A DNA stretch of 64,000 nt from Candidatus Bathyarchaeota archaeon (GTDB lineage: Archaea; Thermoproteota; Bathyarchaeia; Bathyarchaeales; Bathycorpusculaceae). The position numbers and the translations under genes are program-made. Below, piece by piece: positions 51,976 to 60,894 of this stretch (position 1 is its first letter; every line of letters begins with the position of its first letter). The stretch is from assembly GCA_026014465.1 (NCBI GenBank), contig JAOZID010000010.1, forward strand, positions 1,088,303-1,152,302, in the 5' to 3' direction. Under the pieces are notes generated by a model. That model ran no database searches. It was not told where the DNA came from and saw only the letters and a program-made list of their open reading frames with translations.

Positions 51976-52362
51976 TTAGAAGCCGCCTTCTTTGAGGTAG
52001 TAGTCGGCGTCTTTTTTGGAGCCAAAACTGCGTACGCCTTTGCTTTTTAGTTGGGCGCGGATTTCGCAGGCGTATTCGACGGGGATTTCGCCTCTTTTTT
52101 CTAGGTAGGCAACGATTTCTTCTGCTTGGGTTTTGGTGTCGCAGCGGCGTATGAAGTCAACTACGGAAGGGTTGTAGTGGCGAAACTTGTCTTCGGGAGC
52201 TGCCTCTTGGGGGAGGGCGTTTTCGCCTTGGGCTTCGAGTTCAGCAGCTTCAGGGTCTGCGCGAAGAGAGTCTATAGAGACCTTGTTTTGTTCATCTTCG
52301 TCTTCAAGCTCGCGAGATAAATGCGGAAACATTTTTTTGACGGATTCTTTATCAACACTCAT
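51976..52362 (-). CDS. DUF2095-like archaeal protein
   Basis: 128 residues. Begins VDKESVKKMFPHLSRELE, then an acidic linker and a compact helical C-terminus: NPSVVDFIRRCDTKTQAEEIVAYLEKRGE, then IPVEYACEIRAQLKSKG and GSKKDADYY. I associate the start with the archaeal DUF2095 family; the C-terminal helices look like a small helical-bundle interaction domain. Function unknown. Between the ribophorin-like gene and a nucleotidyltransferase. Confidence 0.65.
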   Translation of the reverse strand: MSVDKESVKKMFPHLSRELEDEDEQNKVSIDSLRADPEAAELEAQGENALPQEAAPEDKFRHYNPSVVDFIRRCDTKTQAEEIVAYLEKRGEIPVEYACEIRAQLKSKGVRSFGSKKDADYYLKEGGF

Positions 52363-52462
52363 GTAGCCACCTCCAAAGCCAAGGGTTACTTGTTCAGGCT
52401 AGGGAAAAACAGGTTTATGTCTTTTTTCGTTTCAACAAACGTTTTTGCGTCTAAGGCAAAGG

Positions 52463-53083
52463 TCAGGGGAGAAAGCGTTGGCTGGGGTTGTTTTTGAGGA
52501 GTTGTTCTAGCTCGTTGAGGTTTAACCCTTTGATTTCGCCGCCGAAAAACTCGCAGGTGCGTTTTTGTTTAGCTTCTTGAAGGTCGCGAACAACCACTTC
52601 AGCTACACAGTTGGGGGTTTGGATGTAAATGTGAAAGGAACTGCAGGTTTTTCCGTTTACTGTGGCGCGGACGGGTTCAGCTTTCAAAACCCTAAAGCCG
52701 CTGCTTTGCAACGTGTATAGGACTTCGTTGGGGTTGTCGTGGTAAGCTGATATGTCTATGTCGCTGCCTTTGCGTATGGTGCCTCGCCAGACACTGCCAA
52801 TTAAGACGGGCCAAAACCGGTTTAGGGCGTTCATGAGGTTGTGTGCTTGGGTGCGCATTTGTATGAGCCGCTGCGTTCGTGCTTCGCCTTCGATTTCCTG
52901 AGCTAAAACGTCCAGTTCTAAGGCAACCTCCAAGTTAGACGGCAAAACGTGCACGCCCAAAGTCTGCGAAGCTCTAAGTTTGGCTTGCTTGTACTCTTTT
53001 TCCTGGCCAAAATACAGCATGTAAGCAGCTTCGCGGGCAACTTTACGCCGCGCAGAACCAGAGCCGCCAGCCAAGAACTTCAC
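52463..53083 (-). CDS. Nucleotidyltransferase-domain protein
   Basis: 206 residues. N-terminal ~95 residues are helical; then the pol-beta nucleotidyltransferase motif GSVWRGTIRKGSDIDI (GS...G...DxD), and a third acidic strand may be in VAEVVVRDLQEA. Reads like the archaeal MNT-type enzymes that add AMP or CMP to proteins or RNA. Six nt after the GT4 gene on the same strand. Partner and target unknown. Confidence 0.78.
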   Translation of the reverse strand: MKFLAGGSGSARRKVAREAAYMLYFGQEKEYKQAKLRASQTLGVHVLPSNLEVALELDVLAQEIEGEARTQRLIQMRTQAHNLMNALNRFWPVLIGSVWRGTIRKGSDIDISAYHDNPNEVLYTLQSSGFRVLKAEPVRATVNGKTCSSFHIYIQTPNCVAEVVVRDLQEAKQKRTCEFFGGEIKGLNLNELEQLLKNNPSQRFLP

Positions 53084-53089
53084 CGTGGG

Positions 53090-54340
53090 TTAGCGTCTTT
53101 GGATGCCTTCGTAGATTTCAAGGGTTCTTTTGCTGATTTTGTCCCAAGTGAATTCTTCAAGGACCCGTTTTCGCGCATTTTTGCCTAGCCAGAGGCGTTT
53201 CTCAGGGCTCTCTAGCGCACTCATGATTCCCCAAGCAATATCAGAAGGGTTGTTTGGGTCTATGTGAAAGCCACATTGTTCATCGCCGCAGCAAATAACT
53301 ATCTCGCGCATGCCGCTAACGCCTGCTGCGCCTACAACTACGGGTTTTTCCATAGCCATGGCTTCTAAGGTTACGATGCCAAAGGGTTCATAAAAGCTTG
53401 GGAACGCGGCTACGTCGCAGGCTGCGTAGTGGATTATGCGTTCTTCTTCTGATATGAAGTCGAAGCGGAACTTGACGTATTTGTCCATTTTTATGGCGCG
53501 TGTCAAGTTTGAAAGGTACTCTTGCAGGTCGCCTACGCCTACGATGACCAGCTTGGCGTTGGGGTATTTTACCAGTATGTGGGGCATGGACAAGATGAGT
53601 TTGTCAACACCTTTAACCCCAACGAGCCTACCTACGAAAAGAATCATCAAATCATCCTCTGTTAAGCCGTAGAATTCGCGTATTTTGCGGGTTTGTTCTT
53701 TGGTTACGGTTTTGGGGTCATATTTTTGGGGGTCTACGCCGTTGTAGGCGACTTGGATTTTTTCTTTGGGAAAACCAAGATGCACCAGCTCATCTTTCAT
53801 GGCGTGAGAAACCGTCACTATGACATCAGCCATTTTGCCACCGCGAAGTTCAATATTGCTCACTACGCTGCTGCCAGTTCCCATCGTACGCCCATACTCG
53901 GTAGAGTGCACGTGAAAAGCCAAAGGCAACCCTGCCTCCTTCTTAACCGTGATACCCCCCATAACCGAGAGCCAATCGTGGGCAACAACCAAATCATACG
54001 TTATGGAGTCGCGTTTGATGAGTTCATTAACCAGTTTTGCCGCCGTCAAATAATTGTAAACTAGCAGTTTGCTAAAGAAATGTATACCTCGTCCCCATTT
54101 GCGTATGTCTTCGGCTATGACATCAGGCAGCGAATCAGAAACGTCAAGGTGCAAGGGGCGGTAGATTTCTATGCCGCGCCAGATTTCGCGGGTGGGCAGC
54201 GTGCCCTCATCATCGTTCATGGTAAACACTGCCACGTCATGGTCTAAGAGAACAAATTTACGGGTAATTTCAGAAGCATAAGTACCCAAGCCCCCAACGA
54301 TTTTTGGAGGATATTCATAAACAAGAACAGAAATTTTCAT
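53090..54340 (-). CDS. Family 4 glycosyltransferase (glycogen-synthase-like)
   Basis: 416 residues, GT-B. Starts ISVLVYEYPPKIVGGLGTYASEI (GGLG loop), then VAHDWLSVMGG, HVHSTEYGR, LFVGRLVGVKGVDKLI and the retaining GT4 ExxxxxxxE motif EPFGIVTLEAMAMEKPVV. The GGLG start and HDW motif are seen in glycogen/starch synthases and trehalose-type enzymes of archaea. Donor not determined. ATG start. Confidence 0.92.
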   Translation of the reverse strand: MKISVLVYEYPPKIVGGLGTYASEITRKFVLLDHDVAVFTMNDDEGTLPTREIWRGIEIYRPLHLDVSDSLPDVIAEDIRKWGRGIHFFSKLLVYNYLTAAKLVNELIKRDSITYDLVVAHDWLSVMGGITVKKEAGLPLAFHVHSTEYGRTMGTGSSVVSNIELRGGKMADVIVTVSHAMKDELVHLGFPKEKIQVAYNGVDPQKYDPKTVTKEQTRKIREFYGLTEDDLMILFVGRLVGVKGVDKLILSMPHILVKYPNAKLVIVGVGDLQEYLSNLTRAIKMDKYVKFRFDFISEEERIIHYAACDVAAFPSFYEPFGIVTLEAMAMEKPVVVGAAGVSGMREIVICCGDEQCGFHIDPNNPSDIAWGIMSALESPEKRLWLGKNARKRVLEEFTWDKISKRTLEIYEGIQRR

Positions 54341-54470
54341 CCGTGGCTTCCACCGTTTCCAAAGACAAATGCCACTTGGTGCATACTAATACTTTGCTTA
54401 TTTCAAAGCAGTAACTTCCCAGAAAGTTTGATTAGCCCCCATGCGCACTGTATTGGTGGGAGTGCGTCAG

Positions 54471-55031
54471 ATGGATTTGTCACCAGCCAAATATGAAGTA
54501 CTAGAAGAGATGCTACTATGCGATAGGCCCGTTAAACCGACCCCGTTCGCCAAGGATATCAAAAGAGAGTTTCCCGCGACTATGATGCATATTATCGGGT
54601 TAATCCGCAAAGGCTATGTGACTTCGCCTGAAAAAGGCTACTACCAAATTACAGAGGCAGGCAAAAAAGCCCTTGGAGTAACTGTCGTGGATAAACAAGC
54701 CGCCAAAGCCATGCTTACAAGCTTGCCCCCAGAAAAAGCGTTCCATTTCTACGAAAAAATCGCAACGCCCCTTGACCTGCACGCACGCAGCCTCAAAGAC
54801 TTCTCAGAGAAAATCACGCAGCTAAGCCCCGAAGCCATAGACTTCCACGTAAAACGAGAAGACTTCCAAGCATGGCTCAACGACATAGGCGACTGTGAAC
54901 TCTCAGCAAAAATAGAACTTCTAAAAAACAGAAAACTACCCCCTACAGAACAAAAAAACAAGCTCGTAGAAACCATCCAAAACCACTACAACAACCTAAC
55001 CACAACAGCAACACAAACCCAACCCACATAA
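54471..55031 (+). CDS. Winged-helix protein with DUF5752-like C-terminus
   Basis: 186 residues from ATG 54471, which has GGGAG eight nt upstream; ATG 54441 is in frame but less favoured. N-terminal winged helix (FAKDIKREFPATMMHIIGLIRKGYVTSPEKGYYQITEAGKKAL) and a C-terminal helical segment FHFYEKIATPLDLHARSLKDFSEKI ... DFHVKREDFQAWLNDIGD. The latter pattern recurs in small archaeal DUF5752-type regulators. DNA-binding, probably a regulator. Diverges from the GT4. Confidence 0.72.
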   Translation: MDLSPAKYEVLEEMLLCDRPVKPTPFAKDIKREFPATMMHIIGLIRKGYVTSPEKGYYQITEAGKKALGVTVVDKQAAKAMLTSLPPEKAFHFYEKIATPLDLHARSLKDFSEKITQLSPEAIDFHVKREDFQAWLNDIGDCELSAKIELLKNRKLPPTEQKNKLVETIQNHYNNLTTTATQTQPT

Positions 55032-55131
55032 AATAAACAGTACCAAAAAAGTTTCTAAACAAAAAAAAACAGCCATAGCGAAGCCAAGGTAGGGAAGCCA
55101 TAAAAAAGTAAAGTGCAAAGTATCAGGGTAG

Positions 55132-55644
55132 GTGCCGGGGTTGAGTGAAGTTAAAGTGGTTTCTGCAAAGGTTCCACAGGAGCTGTATAGTGAGTTGGTT
55201 TTGCGTGTTCCTGAAGGGGAGCGTAGCGATTTTATCAGGGAAGCCATACTTGAGAAGCTGCAAAAGACGCCTAGGGCGGATAAGTTGTTGCAGTTGGAGG
55301 GACGTATGAGCAAAATTGAAAGCGAGTTGGCGCAGGTGCGCAAATACTTGGCGGATTTGGAGTTGCTCACGTATGGACAGCAGAAAACAAATCCGCATAG
55401 TTTTTGCATAGACGAGTTAGACCACAAAATCGTCGATTACCTACTGCACTACAAAGGCGCAACCACCCCTGAACTTGCGCAGTACCTCAACGTCAACCGC
55501 TGGCTTGTTCTTGGCAGGCTGCGCAAAATCCAAAAAAACAGCAAAAAACAACACGGCAAACCCATCATCGACTACTACGCAGGCGAAAAATCAGGAAAAA
55601 AGAAAGCCTGGTGGATAAACGAAGACCTCACCCAAGACGAGTAG
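55132..55644 (+). CDS. Ribbon-helix-helix / coiled coil / winged-helix regulator
   Basis: 170 residues from GTG 55132 (a TTG three codons later is possible). N-terminal ribbon-helix-helix KVVSAKVPQELYSELVLRV-PEGERSDFIREAIL, a 50-residue coiled coil, then a winged helix IDELDHKIVDYLLHYKGATTPELAQYLNVNRWLVLGRLRKI. Two DNA-binding domains in one chain are unusual and suggest binding of two sites at a spacing set by the coiled coil. Followed by tRNA-Arg. Confidence 0.75.
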   Translation: MPGLSEVKVVSAKVPQELYSELVLRVPEGERSDFIREAILEKLQKTPRADKLLQLEGRMSKIESELAQVRKYLADLELLTYGQQKTNPHSFCIDELDHKIVDYLLHYKGATTPELAQYLNVNRWLVLGRLRKIQKNSKKQHGKPIIDYYAGEKSGKKKAWWINEDLTQDE

Positions 55645-55690
55645 CGATTAACTTAAGTCCAAGACCCCACACCTCTTGAAGCACACAAAC

Positions 55691-55769
55691 GGGTCCGTAG
55701 CCTAGCACGGATTAAGGCGTCGGCCTCCGGAGCCGAAGACCCTGGGTTCAAATCCCAGCGGACCCGCCA
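55691..55769 (+). tRNA. tRNA-Arg (CCG)
   Basis: Acceptor GGGUCCG/CGGACCC, anticodon stem UCGGC/GCCGA with loop CUCCGGA (anticodon CCG), T arm CUGGG-UUCAAAU-CCCAG normal, discriminator G73, CCA encoded. No intron. Preceded by an A/C-rich stretch after the regulator gene. Confidence 0.95.
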
Positions 55770-55841
55770 CCGCCATGCAAACAAACATTTTTTGTGTTTC
55801 AAGCTAGTTTTATTAGCGTAAAGTGCGGTTAGGGTGTTGAG

Positions 55842-56909
55842 GTGGGTGAGCTGGTGCAGGATAGAGGTTTTTCTGTTCCAGTGGATTTGGTTCGTGCAGT
55901 GGCTATTGTAGCGGTTATTGTGCTTCACGCAACAAACGATGCGACTTCGTTTGATCCGCAGGCGCCGTTTGAGGTTTGGCGTTGGTGGATGGTTGATGTT
56001 TATCAGTCTATGTCGCGGGTTGGGGTGCCGTTGTTTGCGATGCTAAGCGGCGTGCTTTTGCTTTCTCCAGGCAAAGAGGAGGAACCGCTAAGTGTGTTTT
56101 TCAGGAAACGTTGGGCACGTATCGGTTTGCCGTTTCTGTTTTGGGGAGCAATTTATTTTGCTTGGGATTTTTTTTCTAGCCCTGCAACGTTTACGCCAGG
56201 CTTTGTAATACAGGGTGTGCTTTCAGGTCCGTACTTTCACTTCTGGTACCTGTACATGCTAATTGGGCTCTACCTTGCCACGCCGCTTCTGCGCATACTA
56301 ATAGCCCACGCAAGCCGCAAATTAATCAAGTACCTCTTGGTGGTGTGGCTTTTAGGAGCTGTTTTTGTCCCGCTTCCAGCGCTTTTTGGACCTTACCATT
56401 TAGACGTTAATGTTTTTGTAATTCCTTTGTGGGTGGGCTATTTTGTTTTGGGGCTGTATCTAGCAAAGTTGCAGGTGCGCCGCGCGGTCCTAGGGGTTTT
56501 GTTGCTTTTGGGGTTAGCGTTAACAGCTGTTGGCACGTATTTTATGGCGGCAAATTATGGAGGCGCATTAACCTACTTTTTCCAAGACTACTTTAGCCCA
56601 ACAATGATTCTAGCCTCCGCTGCGCTCTTTTTGCTGCTCAACACAACCCAAAAACGCCCCAGCCAAACACGCCAACCCAAAACTAATTGGCTACTTAGAA
56701 AAATCAGCGAAAACACCCTACCCATATACCTGCTACACGTGATAATAATTGAGTCTCTGCAACGTGGCTATTTTGGCTTCACCCTTAGCAGCAACACATT
56801 AAACTCCATCATCGAAGTCCCCCTAATCTCCATAGCTACGCTCTTCATCTGCCTCGCCATCATCCTCCCCCTAAAACAAATACCCATCATAAAAAAAATA
56901 ATCGGATAA
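55842..56909 (+). CDS. Acyltransferase family 3 membrane O-acyltransferase
   Basis: 355 residues, GTG start, about ten TM segments. VDLVRAVAIVAVIVLHATND with the catalytic His, RVGVPLFAMLSGVLLLSPGKEEEP, FFRKRWARIGLPFLFWG and ISENTLPIYLLHVIIIE are the family pattern. Such proteins acylate surface sugars (OafA-type). Fits the glycan genes elsewhere in the window. TATA-like GTTTTATTAG at 55807-55816. Confidence 0.92.
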   Translation: MGELVQDRGFSVPVDLVRAVAIVAVIVLHATNDATSFDPQAPFEVWRWWMVDVYQSMSRVGVPLFAMLSGVLLLSPGKEEEPLSVFFRKRWARIGLPFLFWGAIYFAWDFFSSPATFTPGFVIQGVLSGPYFHFWYLYMLIGLYLATPLLRILIAHASRKLIKYLLVVWLLGAVFVPLPALFGPYHLDVNVFVIPLWVGYFVLGLYLAKLQVRRAVLGVLLLLGLALTAVGTYFMAANYGGALTYFFQDYFSPTMILASAALFLLLNTTQKRPSQTRQPKTNWLLRKISENTLPIYLLHVIIIESLQRGYFGFTLSSNTLNSIIEVPLISIATLFICLAIILPLKQIPIIKKIIG

Positions 56910-57057
56910 ACACCAACCAAATAGTTGCCCACTCTACAGCCCCGTTCACATCTGTAATTGAACAAATGAACTCAAGATTATTTACTGGCTGTGTGGTTTT
57001 TTCTAAGATGGATGAGGTTTGCTGGGGCTCTGGAACCAAAATAGGGAGAGAGAAAGA

Positions 57058-57147
57058 ATGAACCTATTTAGTACTGTACGAGTACGACCCCAAGAGACCA
57101 CTCAGCCCTCATTTTCACCTTATTTTTTGTTAGCCATTTTTTTCTAA
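57058..57147 (+). CDS. 29-residue ORF in the gap before the 903-residue gene (weak)
   Basis: ATG preceded by GGGAGAGAGAAAGA, a good SD-like run, then 29 codons ending in a hydrophobic FLLAIFF and TAA. A run of T (57140s) follows. The strong SD is the only support; otherwise the 270-nt gap 56910-57180 has no gene. Confidence 0.2.
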   Translation: MNLFSTVRVRPQETTQPSFSPYFLLAIFF

Positions 57148-57180
57148 AAAAGGAAAGGGGGAGTTGTTTTGTGTTTGTGT

Positions 57181-59892
57181 TTATGCACGTTTGCGTAGGA
57201 CGAGAACCGCTGCTGCGACTACGATGACTGCGATGGCTATTCCGATGGCGATGTAGGTGGTGGTTGGCATCTCACTGGTTGGTGGAGGAGCAACGGAGGG
57301 TGAAGCAGACTGAATTGGTGTGGGGGTTGGCTGTGTTGGTGGTGTGGTCTCTGATGGACCTGGCTGATCTGGAGTTACGGATGCTGCGACGGTGTCACCT
57401 ACAGTGAAGTAGGTGGTTGCGTATGAGTTGCCGTATGCTGCTGAGCCTTCAAAGGTTGCAGTGACTTTGTAGGTGCCTGGAACTGGTGGAGTCCATGCAA
57501 GGGCAAAGCTGCCGCCTATGTCGCTAACTGCGGTTCCGATGTCTTGCAGGTTGTTGTTGGGGTCAATGGCGGTTAGGTGTACGGTGACACCAGTTGCTGT
57601 TTGTGGCATGGGTCGTTGCTGGTAGATGTATTCCATCCATGCTTGCTGGTCAGCATCAGATATTGCGGGGGTACCCATTGCGCCTGGGGATTGGTCTGTT
57701 ACGGTGCCTTCAATTAGGACTGGTGCGCATTGGTCTGCAACTTTGGGTGAGACAGTTACGGTGGTTTCGCTTGGACCTACGCCGAAGCAGTAGATTTGGT
57801 TGTCGTTGGAGTCAAGGGTTATTGCGTATCCATCACCGATGGCTAAGCCGTTTGCCCAGCATTGAATCTTCCAAAGCAAAGTACCTTCGTATGCGTCAAC
57901 ACACCATAGGAAAGCGTCGCGTCGCAGAGGCGTGTTTGGTGAGTGCTCAGTAGAGTACAGGTAGATTTTGCCGTCAGCAATTGCTCCAAAGGACAGAGGC
58001 GCGTTTCCGCCGTAATAGTTTTCAAAGCCTACGTTGCCGCTTTCCCAGCGCCATAGTTCATGGCCAGTTTGTACGTCAAATGCGATTAGTTCGCCGCCGT
58101 AGCCACAGGATAGTAGCATGCCGTCATAGAAGTTGTAGGTCATGCCGTAGAAGTTCCACTGTTCCATTGGCTCTGTTGGGCCCCAGATCTGGTTTCCTGC
58201 TAGGTCGTATCCCCACCATTCACGGGTCATGGGTTGTGTGAACACAAATACGCCTTCTTCAGGGTACAGGTATGGTCCACTCATGAGTCCGTAGGGGTAT
58301 GAGGACAAAACGTTGCCAGCCACCGTATCAGGGTAAACGGTTTCGGGCGGGGTGTAGGTGATGTTCCACAGTAGGGTGCCTTCTTTGCCTTGTTCTAAGC
58401 TCAAAGCCCATAGTTGACCTTCTTCGATGTAGGTGCCGTTGTTCTTGCCAGCAGTTCCGCCAATGATGTATTCGCCTTCGCGGACTTCATAGACTCTGCC
58501 TGCATCGGTCATGTCTTGGATTTGAACGTCTAGTGAGAAGCCGTTTCTGCCGTCAAATGTCTGATTCAGGTTAGGTCTCCAGAACCAGTAATCGTTGGAG
58601 GTGTAGAGTTCTTTGTACCATATGGCGTAGGTGTTGTTCCAAATTTGCAAGTGGTAGTTCGGGTTTGCGTTGCTGCCCAAGTTTACGATGTTATAGTACA
58701 AGATGCTGCCGTCAACGCCGTAAACCTGTGTTCCAGTAGCGCCAATTGTAACAGTTCCAGAGCCAGTTGTTACGCGTTGGGTAACGTTTGCTATGCTGCA
58801 TACGTATGCGCCGCTGAACTGGTCAAACATATCCCATGTACCAGAGTCTTGATAGCCGTTGGTGCTCCAAAGGTATGCAAAGCCTCCGTGCTGGTTAGGC
58901 GAGTCATAGTTATAGATTTGACCAAAAGACAATGACTGCCCAGGGATAGAGCCTGTACCAGAGAAGCTGCCTCCTGAAACGACTGGACCAGTGGTGTTGT
59001 GGAAGTAGTCGATTGTTCCTGAGCGCAAGTCAACACAGTACCAGCCTTCTCGCGGGTTGGTTTGGTCGTTGAAGTAGAGTTTGCCGTTTAGAATTATGGG
59101 GTTAGACCAGTATCGTTCGTAGGATAAGCCTGTGTAGTAGGTGTTGCTGCCAAAACGTGCATCCATGACACCGCCAGAGTAGTAGGGCAAAGTCCAAAGC
59201 ACATGGGCGCTTTCGGGGGCTGTACCGTAAGCAAAGTTGCTTGTTGAACCACATTTCTGAAGGGATGAGGGACCAAGCCAGCTAGCAGTAACTGCATACC
59301 AGTTTCGGTTTGCGCCGTGAACGGGTCGTGTCCAGTAGCCTTCAGGAACAGGGGTTTCTTGGTAGGCATCTATGGGGTCAGCTTGGACGTCAAGGTAAAC
59401 AGGGTCGCTTGCGCTGCCTAAGTAGTGGTCACCAACTGTGGCTGCTCCGCGGATGGTATCAATTGTCTGACCTGGAGGCACGGGTAAACCGTCAATAACT
59501 TGCCCTGGCCAGCTAAAGACGAACTTGTAGGTGCCTGTCAGCGTTGGCGTGTACGAGGTAAAAGCTGAACCGACAGGGTCAGAATTAAATGGCCCCAAAG
59601 TTTCTGTTGACCCATCAGGCTTCGTGACTGTGATTTCAAAGTCGTGCCAACGGTCACCATATTGGCCGTTAGCAGTAGGTGGATAGTTGTTTAGCCACAT
59701 AACAATGACCACAGACTGGTCTACTCCTACAAGGTTTGGCGTAACACTCATGTATGCCCATGTAGGAACCTCCCATGCAGGGTCATGTGCAGAAGCGATG
59801 GGCGTTGAAGCAACTGTCGCAAGGACAAATAAAAACAAAATTGCCGTCGCTGTTGCCTTAGTCTCACTTCTTATCATATTCAAAATGGTCAT
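57181..59892 (-). CDS. Large secreted PQQ-type beta-propeller surface protein with C-terminal anchor
   Basis: 903 residues. Signal peptide about 1-36 (ILFLFVLATVASTPIASAHD); repeated propeller blades such as LWALSLEQGKEGTLLWNITY, ELIAFDVQTGHELWRWESG and LWCVDAYEGTLLWKIQCWANG of PQQ/WD-like type; then an Ig-like domain (SDIGGSFALAWTPPVPGTYKVTATFEG), a Thr/Pro-rich stalk, and a TM end YIAIGIAIAVIVVAAAVLVL plus RKRA. Exported and held at the cell face. Substrate unknown. ATG with AGGAG just upstream. Confidence 0.88.
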   Translation of the reverse strand: MTILNMIRSETKATATAILFLFVLATVASTPIASAHDPAWEVPTWAYMSVTPNLVGVDQSVVIVMWLNNYPPTANGQYGDRWHDFEITVTKPDGSTETLGPFNSDPVGSAFTSYTPTLTGTYKFVFSWPGQVIDGLPVPPGQTIDTIRGAATVGDHYLGSASDPVYLDVQADPIDAYQETPVPEGYWTRPVHGANRNWYAVTASWLGPSSLQKCGSTSNFAYGTAPESAHVLWTLPYYSGGVMDARFGSNTYYTGLSYERYWSNPIILNGKLYFNDQTNPREGWYCVDLRSGTIDYFHNTTGPVVSGGSFSGTGSIPGQSLSFGQIYNYDSPNQHGGFAYLWSTNGYQDSGTWDMFDQFSGAYVCSIANVTQRVTTGSGTVTIGATGTQVYGVDGSILYYNIVNLGSNANPNYHLQIWNNTYAIWYKELYTSNDYWFWRPNLNQTFDGRNGFSLDVQIQDMTDAGRVYEVREGEYIIGGTAGKNNGTYIEEGQLWALSLEQGKEGTLLWNITYTPPETVYPDTVAGNVLSSYPYGLMSGPYLYPEEGVFVFTQPMTREWWGYDLAGNQIWGPTEPMEQWNFYGMTYNFYDGMLLSCGYGGELIAFDVQTGHELWRWESGNVGFENYYGGNAPLSFGAIADGKIYLYSTEHSPNTPLRRDAFLWCVDAYEGTLLWKIQCWANGLAIGDGYAITLDSNDNQIYCFGVGPSETTVTVSPKVADQCAPVLIEGTVTDQSPGAMGTPAISDADQQAWMEYIYQQRPMPQTATGVTVHLTAIDPNNNLQDIGTAVSDIGGSFALAWTPPVPGTYKVTATFEGSAAYGNSYATTYFTVGDTVAASVTPDQPGPSETTPPTQPTPTPIQSASPSVAPPPTSEMPTTTYIAIGIAIAVIVVAAAVLVLRKRA

Positions 59893-60201
59893 TTTCTCCT
59901 ATTTGGTAGTTCTATATATTCGGGAAACGTTCAGCTATCTCTTAAACATTTGAATATAACCTTTTGCTCTAAATAAACACCCAAAAAACTGACAAAGTGA
60001 AACAAATACGCGCATCCAACCAGACTTTTAAAGACTAAAACCGCAGATAATACAGAAAATTAACCTAACAAACAAGAAAATCGCAAATATTCATCAACAA
60101 AACCGCGGAATGCGTCAAAAAAACCAAATATAAAGCGCAAAAACCAAGATTTGAAGCCTGAAAGGGTTTATGTGCTGCCCCACTTTAGGGTATGAGAGAA
60201 G
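59893..60201. other. Divergent promoter region, surface protein and dph6
   Basis: 309 nt, A-rich. Minus-strand TATA boxes: TTATATTC at 59953-59960 (would leave a leader with the AGGAG SD) and AATATATAG at 59911-59919. Plus-strand AAATATAAAG at 60124-60133 fits dph6. No gene or folded RNA seen. Confidence 0.45.
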
Positions 60202-60894
60202 ATGACGAATTTGTCTGAAAACATTGTTGTTTCGTGGAGTGGAGGAAAAGATAGTGCCATGGCGCTTTATGAGGTTTTGAAGGATTCAGGCATCAGGGTT
60301 TTGGCGTTGTTGGGGACGTTTAGGCAAGATGATGACCGCATAAATATTCATGGTGTGCGGCGCGTGTTGGTTGAGCAGCAGGCGAAGGCGTTGGGGTTGC
60401 CGTTGGAGAAGATGCTTGTTAGGAAGGGCGCGTCGGATAGGGAGTACGAAAAAGAGCTGCTTGGGATTTTGCAAAAATACAAGGCGCAAAGCGTTGACAA
60501 GGTTTTGTTTGGAGATATTTTCCTAGAGGATATACGCAGGTTTCGTGAGGAGTCTTTGCACAAGGTTGGGATGCAGGGGGTTTTTCCGTTGTGGAAAAAA
60601 GATACAGGCGAGCTTGCGCGGGCGTTTATTGAGGCGGGGTTTAAGGCGGTGGTTACGGCTGTGGATTCAAATGTTTTGGGTGAGGAGTTTGTGGGTAAGG
60701 ATTTTGATGAAGAGTTTTTGGAGGCGTTGCCTTTTGGTGTTGACCCCTGTGGCGAGAACGGCGAGTTCCACTCGTTTGTCTACGATGGACCCATATTCAA
60801 AAAGGCAGTTGAGTTCACTTTAGCCGAGAGGGTTTTGAGGGATAACCGTTTTTGGAACTGCGACCTAATGCCGTTGGATAACCAGGGGGTTTAG
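60202..60894 (+). CDS. dph6: Diphthine--ammonia ligase (Dph6/MJ0570 type)
   Basis: 230 residues. PP-loop ATPase: NIVVSWSGGKDSAMALYEVL at the start, HGVRRVLVEQQAKALGLPL, the GDIFLEDIRRFREE segment and GVDPCGENGEFHSFVYDGPIF, the classic Dph6 end. Amidates diphthine to diphthamide on elongation factor 2. Converges with the phosphate regulator gene with a 4-nt overlap. Confidence 0.93.
   Translation: MTNLSENIVVSWSGGKDSAMALYEVLKDSGIRVLALLGTFRQDDDRINIHGVRRVLVEQQAKALGLPLEKMLVRKGASDREYEKELLGILQKYKAQSVDKVLFGDIFLEDIRRFREESLHKVGMQGVFPLWKKDTGELARAFIEAGFKAVVTAVDSNVLGEEFVGKDFDEEFLEALPFGVDPCGENGEFHSFVYDGPIFKKAVEFTLAERVLRDNRFWNCDLMPLDNQGV

Noticed and set aside
51847-52050. Plus-strand 67-codon frame between the ribophorin-like and DUF2095-like genes
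   Set aside because: Half of it overlaps the DUF2095-like gene on the other strand and no SD is present.
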